A stretch of 64,000 nt of DNA from Amycolatopsis sp. CA-230715 (GCF_018736145.1 NZ_CP059997.1:4897501-4961500); one strand, 5' to 3'. Shown: positions 1-7,554, numbered from the stretch's first letter. Translations and numbers: made by a program. Notes: a model not told the origin generated them from the sequence alone.

Positions 1-551
1 TGGTCGCTGACCAGGTGCAGGTTGGTGGCGATGGTCACCGATTCGCCGTCGGCGCTGGTGAAGTGGGTCGGCATCCCGGACACCATCATGAACTGCGGGT
101 GGTAGGCGACCAGGACGAACGCGCTGCCCGGCGCCGCGAGCCGCGCCGCCTCGCGGTAAAGCGGCGCGAGATCGTCGAGGTGCTCGTCGATCAAGGATGC
201 CGTGATGAGCTGGTAGCTCCGCGACGGCAACCCGGTCTCCGTCACGTCCGCCTCGACCAGCTTCGCGTGCGCGCCGCGCCTGCCCGCCCCTTCGAGCATC
301 TCCGGCGTCAGGTCCACACCGTGCACTGTGGACACTCCGTTGGCGCGGAGCCAAGCCCCCGTACGCCCCGTCCCGCAGCCGAGGTCCGCCGCAAGGTCCA
401 CTGTGGACCACACAGGCTCTTTCAGCTGCTCAAGGAGCGCGATGTCCATGGCGTCGAGCACGGACCCGTCGTAGGTCGCCGCCCACGCGCCGTACCCGGT
501 GCGGACGTCCACCTCGGGATACCCCCGCTGATCGAAGTCGTCGAAGCGCAT
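1..551 (-). CDS. Class I SAM-dependent methyltransferase (3' end outside window)
   Basis: The frame starts at ATG 551 and is still open at the window edge, so about 183 N-terminal residues are visible and the C-terminus is missing. Residues 56-62 read DLGCGTG, the glycine-rich SAM-binding motif I of class I methyltransferases, followed by an acidic strand end (GVDLTPEML) that should bind the ribose. The rest fits a UbiE/BioC-like methyltransferase fold, with a later AADVTET-like motif II region. The substrate cannot be told. Two GTCCAC-type short palindromes lie inside the gene. The opposite-strand reading frame over this stretch is Arg/His-rich and is a shadow. Confidence 0.8.
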   Translation of the reverse strand, partial: MRFDDFDQRGYPEVDVRTGYGAWAATYDGSVLDAMDIALLEQLKEPVWSTVDLAADLGCGTGRTGAWLRANGVSTVHGVDLTPEMLEGAGRRGAHAKLVEADVTETGLPSRSYQLITASLIDEHLDDLAPLYREAARLAAPGSAFVLVAYHPQFMMVSGMPTHFTSADGESVTIATNLHLVSD

Positions 552-788
552 ACCCCCGATTATGACCACCACCTCCGCCCCTGCCGACCGAGTTTTCCGC
601 CGCTCGTACCTCATTCCCGCGCCTCTGCCGCAAAGTTGTCCACACTCGGCGCCCCCTGTGGACAACTCGCCTTCACACCCCCGCCGCTCCCCACTCCCCG
701 GTAGACTGGGCTGGGGCAGCCCCCCCTGGGAGCGGCGGGGGAATGAACTAGGTAATGCGGTTCACGGGCATGCGGACGTCGCGAGGGT

Positions 789-1751
789 TCAGGGCAGCAG
801 CAGGCTTTTGCCGACGAAGCGCCGCGCTTCGATGTCTTCGTGCGCCGCGGCCGCTTCCGCCAGCGGGTAGGTCCGGCCGATGACCGGGCGCAGCCTGCCC
901 GCCGCGGCTTCGGCGAGCACCAGTTGCACGCGGCGCGCGTTGTCCGCCCAGAACTCCGGCAGCTGCCCCATGTCCAGCACGGTCAGCCGCTGCCGGTCCG
1001 CCTCGCCGATCACCGCTTCGGCCCCGCTCGTCATCCCGTAACCGGAGAACCGCCCGCCGTCGACGAGAAGGTCCACCGCCGCCGCGCCGACCGCACCGCC
1101 GAGCCCGTCGAACGCCACGTCCAAGCCCCCGGTGAGCTGCCGCACCCGGTCAGGCCAGCCCGGCTCCGCGTAGTCGACCGCCTCGGCGCCGAGATCCCGC
1201 GCGATCGCGGCCTTCTCCGGCCCCCGCACTCCGGCGACGACCTTCGCTCCCGCCGCGAGCGCCAGCTGCACCAGCAGGTTGCCGAGCCCACCGGCACCGG
1301 GCGCCACCAGCACCCGATCCCCGCTGCGCACCGGCGTCCACTCCAGCAGCGCGACCGCGGTGCTGCCGTCGTCCATGACCGCCAGCGCGGTGCGCGGGTC
1401 CAGGCCGTCCGGCACGCGGAACGCCGCGTCGGGCGCGGAAATCGCGGTGTCCGCGTACCCGCCGCCGTACCCGCTGCCCGCTCGCGCGATCACCCGCGCG
1501 CCCGCCCAGCCATCGGGCACCTCCGCGCCGACCGCGGTCACCGTGCCCGCGACCGCCCCGCCCGGTACGTACGGCGGCTCGACTTCGAAGACGTCAGGGC
1601 CGTGCCCTGACCGGATCAGCGCGTCCAGCCAGCCGACGCCCGCCGCTTCGACGTCGATCCGGAATTCGCCCGCTTTCGGCTCCGGGGTCGGCAGTTCGAC
1701 GAGTTCCAGTACGTCGGGGGCGCCGAATCGGGTCGCCGTTATCGCTCTCAT
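789..1751 (-). CDS. Zinc-free MDR oxidoreductase, quinone-oxidoreductase-like
   Basis: A 320-residue medium-chain dehydrogenase/reductase. The N-terminal GroES-like half (residues 1-120) leads into the nucleotide-binding motif GAGGLG at 152-157, typical of NADPH binding in the quinone oxidoreductase branch. The Cys/His ligands of zinc alcohol dehydrogenases are absent, which places it with NADPH:quinone reductases and enoyl reductases. The C-terminus (RRFVGKSLLLP) is the usual GK-hydrophobic ending of the branch. It is flanked by a methyltransferase and a glycosidase with no operon link that I can see. Substrate unknown; family assignment firm. Confidence 0.88.
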   Translation of the reverse strand: MRAITATRFGAPDVLELVELPTPEPKAGEFRIDVEAAGVGWLDALIRSGHGPDVFEVEPPYVPGGAVAGTVTAVGAEVPDGWAGARVIARAGSGYGGGYADTAISAPDAAFRVPDGLDPRTALAVMDDGSTAVALLEWTPVRSGDRVLVAPGAGGLGNLLVQLALAAGAKVVAGVRGPEKAAIARDLGAEAVDYAEPGWPDRVRQLTGGLDVAFDGLGGAVGAAAVDLLVDGGRFSGYGMTSGAEAVIGEADRQRLTVLDMGQLPEFWADNARRVQLVLAEAAAGRLRPVIGRTYPLAEAAAAHEDIEARRFVGKSLLLP

Positions 1752-1784
1752 ACGGACAGTCTGGAACTTGAACCATGGTTGAAG

Positions 1785-3086
1785 TCAAGGCAAGCGGCCG
1801 AAGCAGGTGCGGAGATCGGCGAACGCGCACCAGGCAGGCCTGCGTTTCGGGAGGTAGCCGCCTGGCACCCCGTTCGCGGCGATCGCGGCCCGGTAGGTGG
1901 CCACCGCGTCGGTCGGGCGTCGCGTCAGCGCCGGATCGGTCAGCGCGTCCACTGTGTACAGTCCGAACCGGGACCGGTAGCTGCCCCATTCGTAGTTGTC
2001 GGTGATGCTCCAGTAGTTGTACCCGATCACGCGCACACCGTCGGCGAGCGCGCGCTGCACCCAGTAGAGGTGGTCGCGCAGGTGATCGGACCGGGTGTAG
2101 CCGTCGGCGCGCGGTTTCCCGTCGTCGGACGGCATCCCGTTCTCCACGACGTAAAGCGGCAGGCCGGGGAACTTCCGCTGATAGGTGCGCAACGCGTAGT
2201 AGATCCCGTCCGGTTGCGGGGCGACCTTCCAGAACTCGTCCTTCGCCGCATGGATCACGCTGAGGTTGTCGAGGCTCGCGCCGTAGTAGTAGTCGATGCC
2301 GACGAAGTCCAGCTTGCCCCTCACTTTGTCCACAAAGGACGAATCGTCGAACCATTGCAGCGGCGGCGGTTTGACCGCGAGGTTGCTGGTGACCATCGCG
2401 CCGGGGTCGAGCCGGTGGATCAGGTCGTAACCGCGGCGGTGCGCGGCGACCAGGTTGTCCATCATGGCACCGGACTGGAACACGCCCAGCTTCCCGTTGC
2501 GTTCCTCGAAGGTCCGGTACACCGTCGGTTCGTTGAAGGTGACCCACAGAACGCCCAGCCCGGCATACCGCCGCACGACCAGGTCGGTGAACGCGAGCCA
2601 GCTCTCGACCGTGCCAGGGTTCGTCCAGCCGCCGCGGTCGGCGATCCAGCCGGGATGGGTGAAGTGCGTCAGGGTGATCATGGGTGTCATGCCCGCGGCC
2701 TTGATCTCCCGCACGACGTCGTCGTAGTACGCGAGCGCGTCCTGGTCGAGCGCGCCGGGCCGGGGTTCGATCCGCGGCCATTCGACGCTCATGCGGAACG
2801 TCGTGACGCCCATCGACTTGGCCAGCGCGATGTCCTCCGCGTAGCGGTGGCGGAAGTCGACGGCGTTCGCGTAGGGATCCTTCACCGAGTCCGCGCGACC
2901 GTCGACGTAGCGCCGCCAATTGCTGTCGGGCGGCGAGCCCTCAGCCTGGAAGCCCGCCGTCGACACGCCCCAGTGGAACCCGGGAGGCATCCGCGGAATC
3001 GGCACCGATGCCGCGGCCACGGGTGCCTGTGCCGCCGCGGTGAGCACCGCGATCGCGATCGCGGCCGACTTCCATCGCCTCGCCAT
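1785..3086 (-). CDS. Secreted glycoside hydrolase family 1 (beta-glucosidase-like)
   Basis: A 433-residue protein with an N-terminal Sec signal (MARRWKSAAIAIAVLTAAAQ, probable cleavage after AAA near residue 27), so it should act outside the cell. GH1 hallmarks are intact: TFNEP with the acid/base Glu186, and the nucleophile Glu315 in VVENG. The GFHWGVSTAGFQAEG start of the barrel is also typical. The frame is open far upstream, but ATG 3086 is chosen because the signal peptide begins there and because the upstream segment would run antisense through the TetR gene. It is divergent from that regulator, with two operator palindromes in the 54-bp gap, so it is probably the TetR target. The sugar substrate is unknown. 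Confidence 0.9.
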   Translation of the reverse strand: MARRWKSAAIAIAVLTAAAQAPVAAASVPIPRMPPGFHWGVSTAGFQAEGSPPDSNWRRYVDGRADSVKDPYANAVDFRHRYAEDIALAKSMGVTTFRMSVEWPRIEPRPGALDQDALAYYDDVVREIKAAGMTPMITLTHFTHPGWIADRGGWTNPGTVESWLAFTDLVVRRYAGLGVLWVTFNEPTVYRTFEERNGKLGVFQSGAMMDNLVAAHRRGYDLIHRLDPGAMVTSNLAVKPPPLQWFDDSSFVDKVRGKLDFVGIDYYYGASLDNLSVIHAAKDEFWKVAPQPDGIYYALRTYQRKFPGLPLYVVENGMPSDDGKPRADGYTRSDHLRDHLYWVQRALADGVRVIGYNYWSITDNYEWGSYRSRFGLYTVDALTDPALTRRPTDAVATYRAAIAANGVPGGYLPKRRPAWCAFADLRTCFGRLP

Positions 3087-3099
3087 GGCTCCCGAGTAT

Positions 3100-3136
3100 G
3101 CAAGGGTATCCTTGCAGCGCGCAAGGGTAGCCTTGC
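3100..3136. promoter_or_regulatory. Double palindromic operator between GH1 and TetR genes
   Basis: Two nearly identical 16-bp palindromes, GCAAGGGTATCCTTGC at 3100-3115 and GCAAGGGTAGCCTTGC at 3121-3136, lie 21 bp apart start to start (two helical turns) in the 54-bp gap between the divergent genes. This is the usual arrangement of a TetR dimer-pair operator. The second copy ends 4 bp before the regulator ATG, so binding should also repress the regulator itself. Confidence 0.85.
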
Positions 3137-3140
3137 ATCC

Positions 3141-3725
3141 ATGTCGGGAGAGACTCGCGAACGCATCCTGGACGAGGCGCTGAAGCAGTTCGCCGAGCGC
3201 GGTTTCGACGGCACCACCATCAGCTCGATCGAACGGCGCGTTGGGCTGGCTGGCGGCACGGGCAGCTTCCACCGGCACTTCCCGTCGAAGCGCGCCGTGT
3301 TCGACGCCGCGATCGAGCGCGAGCTGACGCGCCTGCGCACGATCCGGCCCGAGCGCGAACCGCGCGCCGACGCACCGCTCGAACGCAGGCTCGAAAGCGA
3401 TCTGGAATTCCTGCGCGAAGTCCGCTCGCTGATCGAGATCCTGATCCGCGAACGCGCCACCATGCCGCATCTCGTCGAGCGGGTCGGCGAAGTGCTCGTG
3501 GACGGCGGCCTGGCGGGGATCACCAGCGATCTCTTCCCAGTCGGCTCGCACGAGGATCCGGCCGCGGCCGCGACGATCATGCTGTGCGCGACCGTCGGCT
3601 ACTTCCTCACCGGCGAGTTCTTCGGCACCCCGCCCGGCGGCGTCGACCCCGCCCGATACGCCGCCGCACTAGCCGCGATGCTCAGCCCGCGAGGCCGCCC
3701 GAGACGCGCAGGTTCTGGCCGGTGA
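3141..3725 (+). CDS. TetR/AcrR family transcriptional regulator
   Basis: A 194-residue TetR-type repressor. The N-terminal helix-turn-helix spans about residues 8-52 (TRERILDEALKQFAERGFDG, then TTISSIERRVGLAGGTGSFHRHFPSK), where the usual tyrosine of the recognition helix is Phe. The C-terminal helical region (about 70-190) would bind an inducer that I cannot predict. ATG 3141 is chosen because it directly follows the double operator and starts the HTH; the frame is open much further upstream, but only antisense to the GH1 gene. Its 3' end overlaps the convergent SDR gene by 44 bp, an unusually long convergent overlap. Confidence 0.9.
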   Translation: MSGETRERILDEALKQFAERGFDGTTISSIERRVGLAGGTGSFHRHFPSKRAVFDAAIERELTRLRTIRPEREPRADAPLERRLESDLEFLREVRSLIEILIRERATMPHLVERVGEVLVDGGLAGITSDLFPVGSHEDPAAAATIMLCATVGYFLTGEFFGTPPGGVDPARYAAALAAMLSPRGRPRRAGSGR

Positions 3726-4416
3726 TCCACCGCGAATCCGGCCCAGCGAGGAACGCGACCACGTCGGCGATGTCCTCGGGTTGTCCGAGCCGTCCCAACG
3801 CGGTTTGCGCGGTCACGTACTCGACGGCCTGCTCGAGGTGATCCCCCGCGGCGGCGCGCATCATGTCGGTCTCGGTCGCGCCGGGTGAAACGCCGTTGAC
3901 GGTGATGCCGCGGCTGCCGAGTTCCCGTGCTGCCACCGCGGTGATCGCGTCCAGCGCGGCTTTGCTCGCGAAGTACAGGGACAGACCGGGCGTCGATCCC
4001 GACGACGAGAGGTTCACGATCCGCCCGCCGTCCCGCAGCCGCTTCACCGCGGCCTGCAGGATGAAGAACGGGCCCTTGGTGTTGATCGCGATGACTTCGT
4101 CGAAGTCGGCTTCCGTGGCGTCGGCGATGCCGCCCATCGGATTCGCGGCGGCGTTGTTCACCAGGATGTCGAGCCCGCCGAGCCGTTCGTCGACCGCGGC
4201 GAAGAGACGTTCGATATCAGCGAGTTTCCCTTGGTGGGCTTGGACCGCGATGGCTTCTCCGCCGCCCGCGGCGACCACTTCGTCAGCCGCTGTCTGATTG
4301 CCCGCGAAGGTGAACAAGACCTTCGCCCCTTCGCTCACCAACCGCAGCACAACCGCTCGCCCGATCCCACGCGACCCACCCGTAACCAAGGCCGTCTTGC
4401 CAGCCAATGTCCCCAT
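3682..4416 (-). CDS. SDR family oxidoreductase
   Basis: A 244-residue classical short-chain dehydrogenase/reductase. The cofactor motif TGGSRGIG is at residues 12-19, NNAA at 87-90, and the catalytic Tyr-x-x-x-Lys is YFASK at 149-153 with the partner serine in NLSSSG (about 138). It ends in a GQNLRVSGGLAG tail as in 3-oxoacyl-ACP-reductase-like enzymes. ATG 4416 is the natural family start; a longer in-frame start upstream lacks homology-like sequence. NADP(H) is likely from the SR after GG, but the substrate is unknown. Its last 44 bp are shared, in antiparallel sense, with the TetR gene. Confidence 0.88.
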   Translation of the reverse strand: MGTLAGKTALVTGGSRGIGRAVVLRLVSEGAKVLFTFAGNQTAADEVVAAGGGEAIAVQAHQGKLADIERLFAAVDERLGGLDILVNNAAANPMGGIADATEADFDEVIAINTKGPFFILQAAVKRLRDGGRIVNLSSSGSTPGLSLYFASKAALDAITAVAARELGSRGITVNGVSPGATETDMMRAAAGDHLEQAVEYVTAQTALGRLGQPEDIADVVAFLAGPDSRWITGQNLRVSGGLAG

Positions 4417-4588
4417 GTCCGACTCCCAGCAGCCAGTGCCCACCCACACCGGGCGAGCCTCATCACCAAGTCGGAGCAACGACCACGTCCTCGACACACC
4501 CACGAAGAAATCGAGAAAGTCGGCGCAGGGACCGAAACGCGTGCCTACTGCTGGTCCAATGCAAACGTGCCCAGCGCTCGTCAAGGCG

Positions 4589-4628
4589 AGGAGCTGGCAC
4601 CGTGGGGGTGTGGGGGCTCGGCCCCCAC
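4589..4628 (-). terminator. Hairpin plus conserved tail downstream of tRNA-Phe
   Basis: The stem TGGGGGC / GCCCCCA (4611-4617 with 4621-4627, TCG loop on the plus strand) begins about 57 nt after the tRNA-Phe 3' end in the direction of transcription. It is followed by a tail related to CCCCCACGGTGCNAGCTCCT. An almost identical hairpin and tail follows tRNA-Asp at 4832-4878. No U-run is present. The duplicated position after two tRNAs suggests a terminator or 3'-processing element. Confidence 0.55.
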
Positions 4629-4684
4629 TACGAGACAAGACACGGGGAAGGTGGCGCGCAGCGCCACCGAACACAATTCGGAAG

Positions 4685-4758
4685 TGGCCAGGGCCGGGAT
4701 CGAACCGGCGACCTTCCGCTTTTCAGGCGGACGCTCGTACCAACTGAGCTACCTGGCC
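4685..4758 (-). tRNA. tRNA-Phe (GAA)
   Basis: A 74-nt cloverleaf read on the minus strand: acceptor GGCCAGG pairs with CCTGGCC, the anticodon loop is CTGAAAA with GAA at 4722-4724, and the T-arm is GGTTCGATCCC. The discriminator base is A. The 3' CCA is not encoded. It is the last of three tRNAs on this strand (Glu, Asp, Phe). Confidence 0.95.
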
Positions 4759-4831
4759 GTTCCCAGCGGAAGACTCGGAGGTAACCACGAGATCCGGTGC
4801 TGGTTGCCGATGACCGGACCACGTCGGAACG

Positions 4832-4878
4832 CAAGGAGCTCGCACCGTGGGGGTCCGGGGGGCTCGGCCCCCCGGGGG
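4832..4878 (-). terminator. Hairpin plus conserved tail downstream of tRNA-Asp
   Basis: The stem CCGGGGGGC / GCCCCCCGG (4855-4863 with 4867-4875) starts about 59 nt after the tRNA-Asp end and has the same tail (cgcaccgtgggggt on the plus strand) as the element after tRNA-Phe. The two copies share roughly 30 of 40 positions. It may end transcription between Asp and Phe, or mark a processing site. Confidence 0.5.
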
Positions 4879-4933
4879 TTTCGGCGAGTGCTGGTGGTCC
4901 GGTGTCAAGCGGACACGACTACGCCAAAACGAG

Positions 4934-5007
4934 CGACCCTGACGGGACTCGAACCCGCGACCTTCGCCGTGACAGGGCGACGCGCTAACCAACTGCGCCA
5001 CAGGGCC
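4934..5007 (-). tRNA. tRNA-Asp (GTC)
   Basis: A 74-nt cloverleaf: acceptor GGCCCTG pairs with CAGGGTC (one G-U), the anticodon loop is CTGTCAC with GTC, the T-arm is GGTTCGAGTCCC and the discriminator is G, as expected for Asp. CCA is not encoded. It is the middle gene of the Glu-Asp-Phe cluster, 22 nt after tRNA-Glu and about 175 nt before tRNA-Phe. Confidence 0.95.
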
Positions 5008-5029
5008 TTGCTGTTGTAACTGTACTGCG

Positions 5030-5102
5030 TACTCCCAACGGGATTCGAACCCGCGTTGCCGCCTTGAAAGGGCGGAGTCCTAGGCCGCTGGACGATGGGA
5101 GC
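5030..5102 (-). tRNA. tRNA-Glu (TTC)
   Basis: A 73-nt cloverleaf: acceptor GCTCCCA pairs with TGGGAGT, the anticodon loop is CTTTCAA with TTC, the T-arm is GGTTCGAATCCC and the discriminator is A. CCA is not encoded. It is the first gene of the cluster. A CGGTCGGT / ACCGACCG hairpin at 5104-5129 lies immediately in front of it, in the leader of the transcript. Confidence 0.95.
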
Positions 5103-5670
5103 CCGGTCGGTTTTTCGGCGAACCGACCGACCGTGCTCTCAGGTCCCCCTGGGAGCGAAGCCAAGCATACGGCACGCCGTGATCGCCCTGCGAAACCGGG
5201 GTGGCCTAAGCCGATCTCGGGTCCTTGAGCTGCGTCGATGATGTCATCGGGGTGGCGTGCTGTCGAATGAATAGCTCGCGAACGGGTGGGCGGGCGGGGC
5301 GTGCGGGTGCGGCCGAACGGGTGGTCGCGCGCTGTGAGCGGACAGGTACTCGCTTGCCTGGCGCCGTTCGAGGGCTTGCGAGGCGGACGGCGTCGGTCGA
5401 GGCGTCGCGAACGACGGGGAATGCGGCTCGGGCTGGGGAAGATCGACTCCGCGCGGGAACTGGGAGGCACGCGGGGAGGGTGGACAACGATCAAGCAAAA
5501 CGGTGTTACTGTGGGTTTTCGCCAACCTCGATCGGCGAAAGAACTTCCGACGTACTGAAGGTCACGCGGGATAGATGTTTGCCCAGGGCGGTCGGCCTCA
5601 GTATGTTTTTCCGTGCGTGGGGACGGGTGCGACCAGGGGGTGCACCCGTCCCCACGTGCACGTTCACCGC
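5103..5670. other. 568-bp intergenic region, no gene supported
   Basis: It must hold the minus-strand promoter of the tRNA cluster. A possible -10 (TATGCT on the minus strand, about 5164-5169) is the best candidate I see, without a convincing -35. Frames open here on both strands are Arg/Gly-rich, change frame freely and have no start with a ribosome site. Two inverted repeats are present: CGGTCGGT/ACCGACCG (5104-5129) and TTTCGCC/GGCGAAA (5517-5540). Confidence 0.5.
5616..5656. terminator. Strong hairpin between intergenic region and the small gene at 5671
   Basis: Perfect 15-bp arms, CGTGGGGACGGGTGC at 5616-5630 and its complement at 5642-5656, with an 11-nt loop. It lies 14 bp beyond the stop of the minus-strand gene 5671-5910, so it should end that transcript. 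There is no T-run on the minus strand side. Confidence 0.6.
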
Positions 5671-5910
5671 TCAGCGCTGGACAGGGGCCTGCCCGTCGTC
5701 GTCCGGGTTCAGGCCCAGCATGTCGAGCAGCTGCGAACAGTCCTCCACGCCGTTGGCGCCCCTGGCCACCGCCAGGCGCGCCCTGCGCACTTGATCGTCC
5801 GACACGCGCTGGCTGTCGCTACTGCCGCTCCGCTGGGCGGGCACGCCGCCGCTCATGTCGCCGCCTTCGTGCCGCAGGAGGAACTGCCGCACTTCCACAG
5901 ACCCGCTCAT
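5671..5910 (-). CDS. Small conserved-looking protein of unknown function
   Basis: A 79-residue protein starting at ATG 5910, which has a perfect GGAGG six bases upstream, so the start is well supported. The N-terminus (MSGSVEVRQFLLRHEGGDMSGG) is followed by a Ser/Gln-rich linker and a C-terminal helix ending in CSQLLDMLGLNPDDD. No transmembrane segment or signal is visible, so it should be cytosolic. I do not recognise a named domain. It is monocistronic, with a strong hairpin just after its stop. Confidence 0.7.
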   Translation of the reverse strand: MSGSVEVRQFLLRHEGGDMSGGVPAQRSGSSDSQRVSDDQVRRARLAVARGANGVEDCSQLLDMLGLNPDDDGQAPVQR

Positions 5911-6342
5911 CGCTCCTCCGTACGGCTCAACAACAACTTTGGCCGCGAGGCTACTGAGCGCGCGAGGCCCCACACAGCCCCCCGCAGAGTGAACCTGTGG
6001 ACACGCAGGGTATGGAAGGCGGCGGCGGTGGGATGAACCGACGGCAACGAGAACGTGACACCTCTGTCGGAATTTTTGTCACGACCACTCGCCGTTCCGC
6101 CGAACTCGTGTAACAATCATCGTGCTGACACACCCCCGGTCAGCGCCTGTGGAGATCCCCTCCGGCCCCCGCGTTCCTCCCCCTGGCGCGGGGGCCTCTC
6201 CATGTCCGGGGCCGGAATTTCGAACCATCCACACTGTCGCTCTGCGTTAGTGGGCATGTGGGTCTGGTAGGCGGTAATCAGCCGTACGGCCTAGCGGCGC
6301 GCGAGTTTTCGCGACACGCCGTGTGTCTCACGCCACAGACGC
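5911..6342. other. 432-bp intergenic region with one terminator-like hairpin
   Basis: No gene is supported. A hairpin with perfect 10-bp arms, GGCCCCCGCG at 6164-6173 and CGCGGGGGCC at 6187-6196, looks like a factor-independent terminator, but no gene on either strand ends just before it. It could end an unannotated short transcript. A GTGAC ... GTCACG pair at about 6056-6085 resembles the palindrome upstream of the L,D-transpeptidase gene. Confidence 0.45.
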
Positions 6343-6370
6343 TTGGTGCTCGAGACCGAACCGTTATCGT
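6343..6370 (+). promoter_or_regulatory. Promoter for a probable leaderless gene
   Basis: A -35-like TTGGTG (6343-6348), a 16-bp spacer and a -10-like TATCGT (6365-6370) are followed only 6 nt later by the GTG of the next gene (6377). The expected transcription start coincides with the start codon and there is no ribosome site, as in leaderless actinobacterial mRNAs. Confidence 0.6.
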
Positions 6371-6376
6371 GTCCTG

Positions 6377-6829
6377 GTGCCTCTTCCCTCACTTGGACGT
6401 TTCAGCACCCGCACGAACCTCAAGGCCGTGAATCCGGGCAAGCACCGGAACTCCGCCGCGAGGGAAGCGGAGACCGCTGTCGAAGACCATGAACTCACCA
6501 GCTACCTCGCCGCGCTGGCGCCCGACTCCGACCCGGAGAGCACCGGCACCGGCAAGCGCTTCGGCGAGGCGCAGGTCTACCAGCTGCGGATGAACCTCAT
6601 CGCCAGCGAACAGCTCAAGGACATCGCCCACGAGCGCGGCACGTCGCCGCAGGCGCTCGCGCAGGAGTGGATCCTGGAGCGCCTGTCGTGGGAGGGCCAG
6701 GCCGCCTCGCAGCAGCGCCGTCAGGCCCAGCCCGCCGCGCCAGCCGCGCCAGCCATGGACGACGACTTCACCGACGAGTACCACTTCGGTCACGCGTGGC
6801 CGGAGCAGCCGGTCGCGGGTCGGCTCTGA
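6377..6829 (+). CDS. Protein with CopG/RHH-like helical region, unknown function
   Basis: A 150-residue protein beginning at GTG 6377, chosen because a promoter -10 box lies 6 nt upstream (leaderless geometry); an earlier ATG at 6323 would lie upstream of that box. The middle segment VYQLRMNLIASEQLKDIAHE, continued by RGTSPQALAQEWILERL, resembles a ribbon-helix-helix DNA-binding unit (strand, then two helices with an RGTS turn). The C-terminal tail is Gln/Ala/Pro-rich and ends acidic (MDDDFTDEYHF). The N-terminal NPGKHRNSAAREAE segment is basic. No partner toxin is nearby. A DNA-binding role is an inference from the fold resemblance. Confidence 0.65.
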   Translation: MPLPSLGRFSTRTNLKAVNPGKHRNSAAREAETAVEDHELTSYLAALAPDSDPESTGTGKRFGEAQVYQLRMNLIASEQLKDIAHERGTSPQALAQEWILERLSWEGQAASQQRRQAQPAAPAAPAMDDDFTDEYHFGHAWPEQPVAGRL

Positions 6830-6849
6830 CCGAATTCCCAATACATGAA

Positions 6850-6879
6850 ACGGGCCCGGCGCTGCAGCGCCGGGCCCGT
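6850..6879. terminator. Bidirectional terminator hairpin
   Basis: A perfect 30-bp palindrome (arm ACGGGCCCGGCGCTG) sits between the convergent gene ending at 6829 and the cold-shock gene ending at 6912, so it can serve both. The plus-strand exit has a short T-rich stretch (ggttttgtcc). Confidence 0.85.
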
Positions 6880-6911
6880 GCCACGAGCTTGGTTTTGTCC
6901 GCGCGGGAAAG

Positions 6912-7115
6912 TCAGATGACGCGGACCTTCTGGGCCTGCGGCCCCTTCTGGCCCTGACCGACCTCGAACTCCACGCGCTGGTTCTCTTCGAGGGTGCGGA
7001 ATCCGCGACCGTCGATCTCCGAGTAGTGCACGAACACGTCGCCCTCGCCGCCGTCCTGGGCGATGAAGCCGAAGCCCTTCTCGGCGTTGAACCACTTCAC
7101 AGTGCCTTGCGCCAC
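6912..7115 (-). CDS. Cold-shock domain protein
   Basis: A 67-residue single cold-shock domain of the CspA family. RNP1 (KGFGFIAQ, about 13-20) and RNP2 (DVFVHYSEI, about 26-34) are intact, so it should bind single-stranded RNA or DNA as an RNA chaperone. The C-terminus GQGQKGPQAQKVRVI is the actinobacterial form. A close paralogue lies at 24906-25109 and differs mainly in the loop between the RNP motifs (AQDGGEG against TPDSGGG). The start is fixed by the family's MAQGTVKWFN opening. A bidirectional hairpin lies beyond its stop. Confidence 0.97.
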   Translation of the reverse strand: MAQGTVKWFNAEKGFGFIAQDGGEGDVFVHYSEIDGRGFRTLEENQRVEFEVGQGQKGPQAQKVRVI

Positions 7116-7554
7116 CGCTTTACTCCTCGTTACAGATCCGCATCGGCGACCGCCGTGGCGAACGCCGGGCCGTCCCGGGCGGTTCCAACGAGTCGAGCAA
7201 AGAGCGGGTCGGCTCCCTGGCTCGCGTCAGAAGTTCCGCGAGTGTGAAGCCACGAACACGCAAAACGACGGCCTGGCACGAAGCTTACCGGGATCTGGCG
7301 AAATCTGAACCCCACAGAAACCACCGTTCCCCCTGATGGCCGGACGCCGGTCACCGAAACGTTGTATGCCGTCCCGAGGTCCTGTCGGACCCACCCGCTA
7401 CGCTCTTGACGGCGCCGCACCGCCTGTGCGGTGGGCGCCCGAACGGCGATCCCGGCCCCCGTCGATCGTGACCTTTGTCACGTTTCATCTGGTCAACTTC
7501 CGGGCATGGCCGGGCGTCATTCTGAGGGGACAAGGGGAGTAAAGGGGCAGACGG
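7116..7554. other. Intergenic region with leader of csp and a GTGAC-CTTT-GTCAC palindrome
   Basis: It holds the divergent control regions of the cold-shock gene and the L,D-transpeptidase gene. The clearest site is the palindrome CGTGACCTTTGTCACG at 7467-7482, about 75 bp before the transpeptidase start. Its half-site GTGAC/GTCAC is plausible for a CRP-like or cell-wall-stress regulator; the regulator is not identified. I see no gene here. Confidence 0.55.

Noticed and set aside
1779..3140. The long N-terminal extension of the TetR reading frame
   Set aside because: It is antisense to the GH1 gene; the HTH and the operator fix the start at 3141.
4231..5019. Open frames across the tRNA cluster on both strands
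   Set aside because: Three complete tRNA cloverleaves occupy this DNA.
5225..5794. A plus-strand gene over the small-gene terminator
   Set aside because: Composition is Arg/Ala-rich, there is no ribosome site, and the overlapping minus-strand gene has a perfect one.
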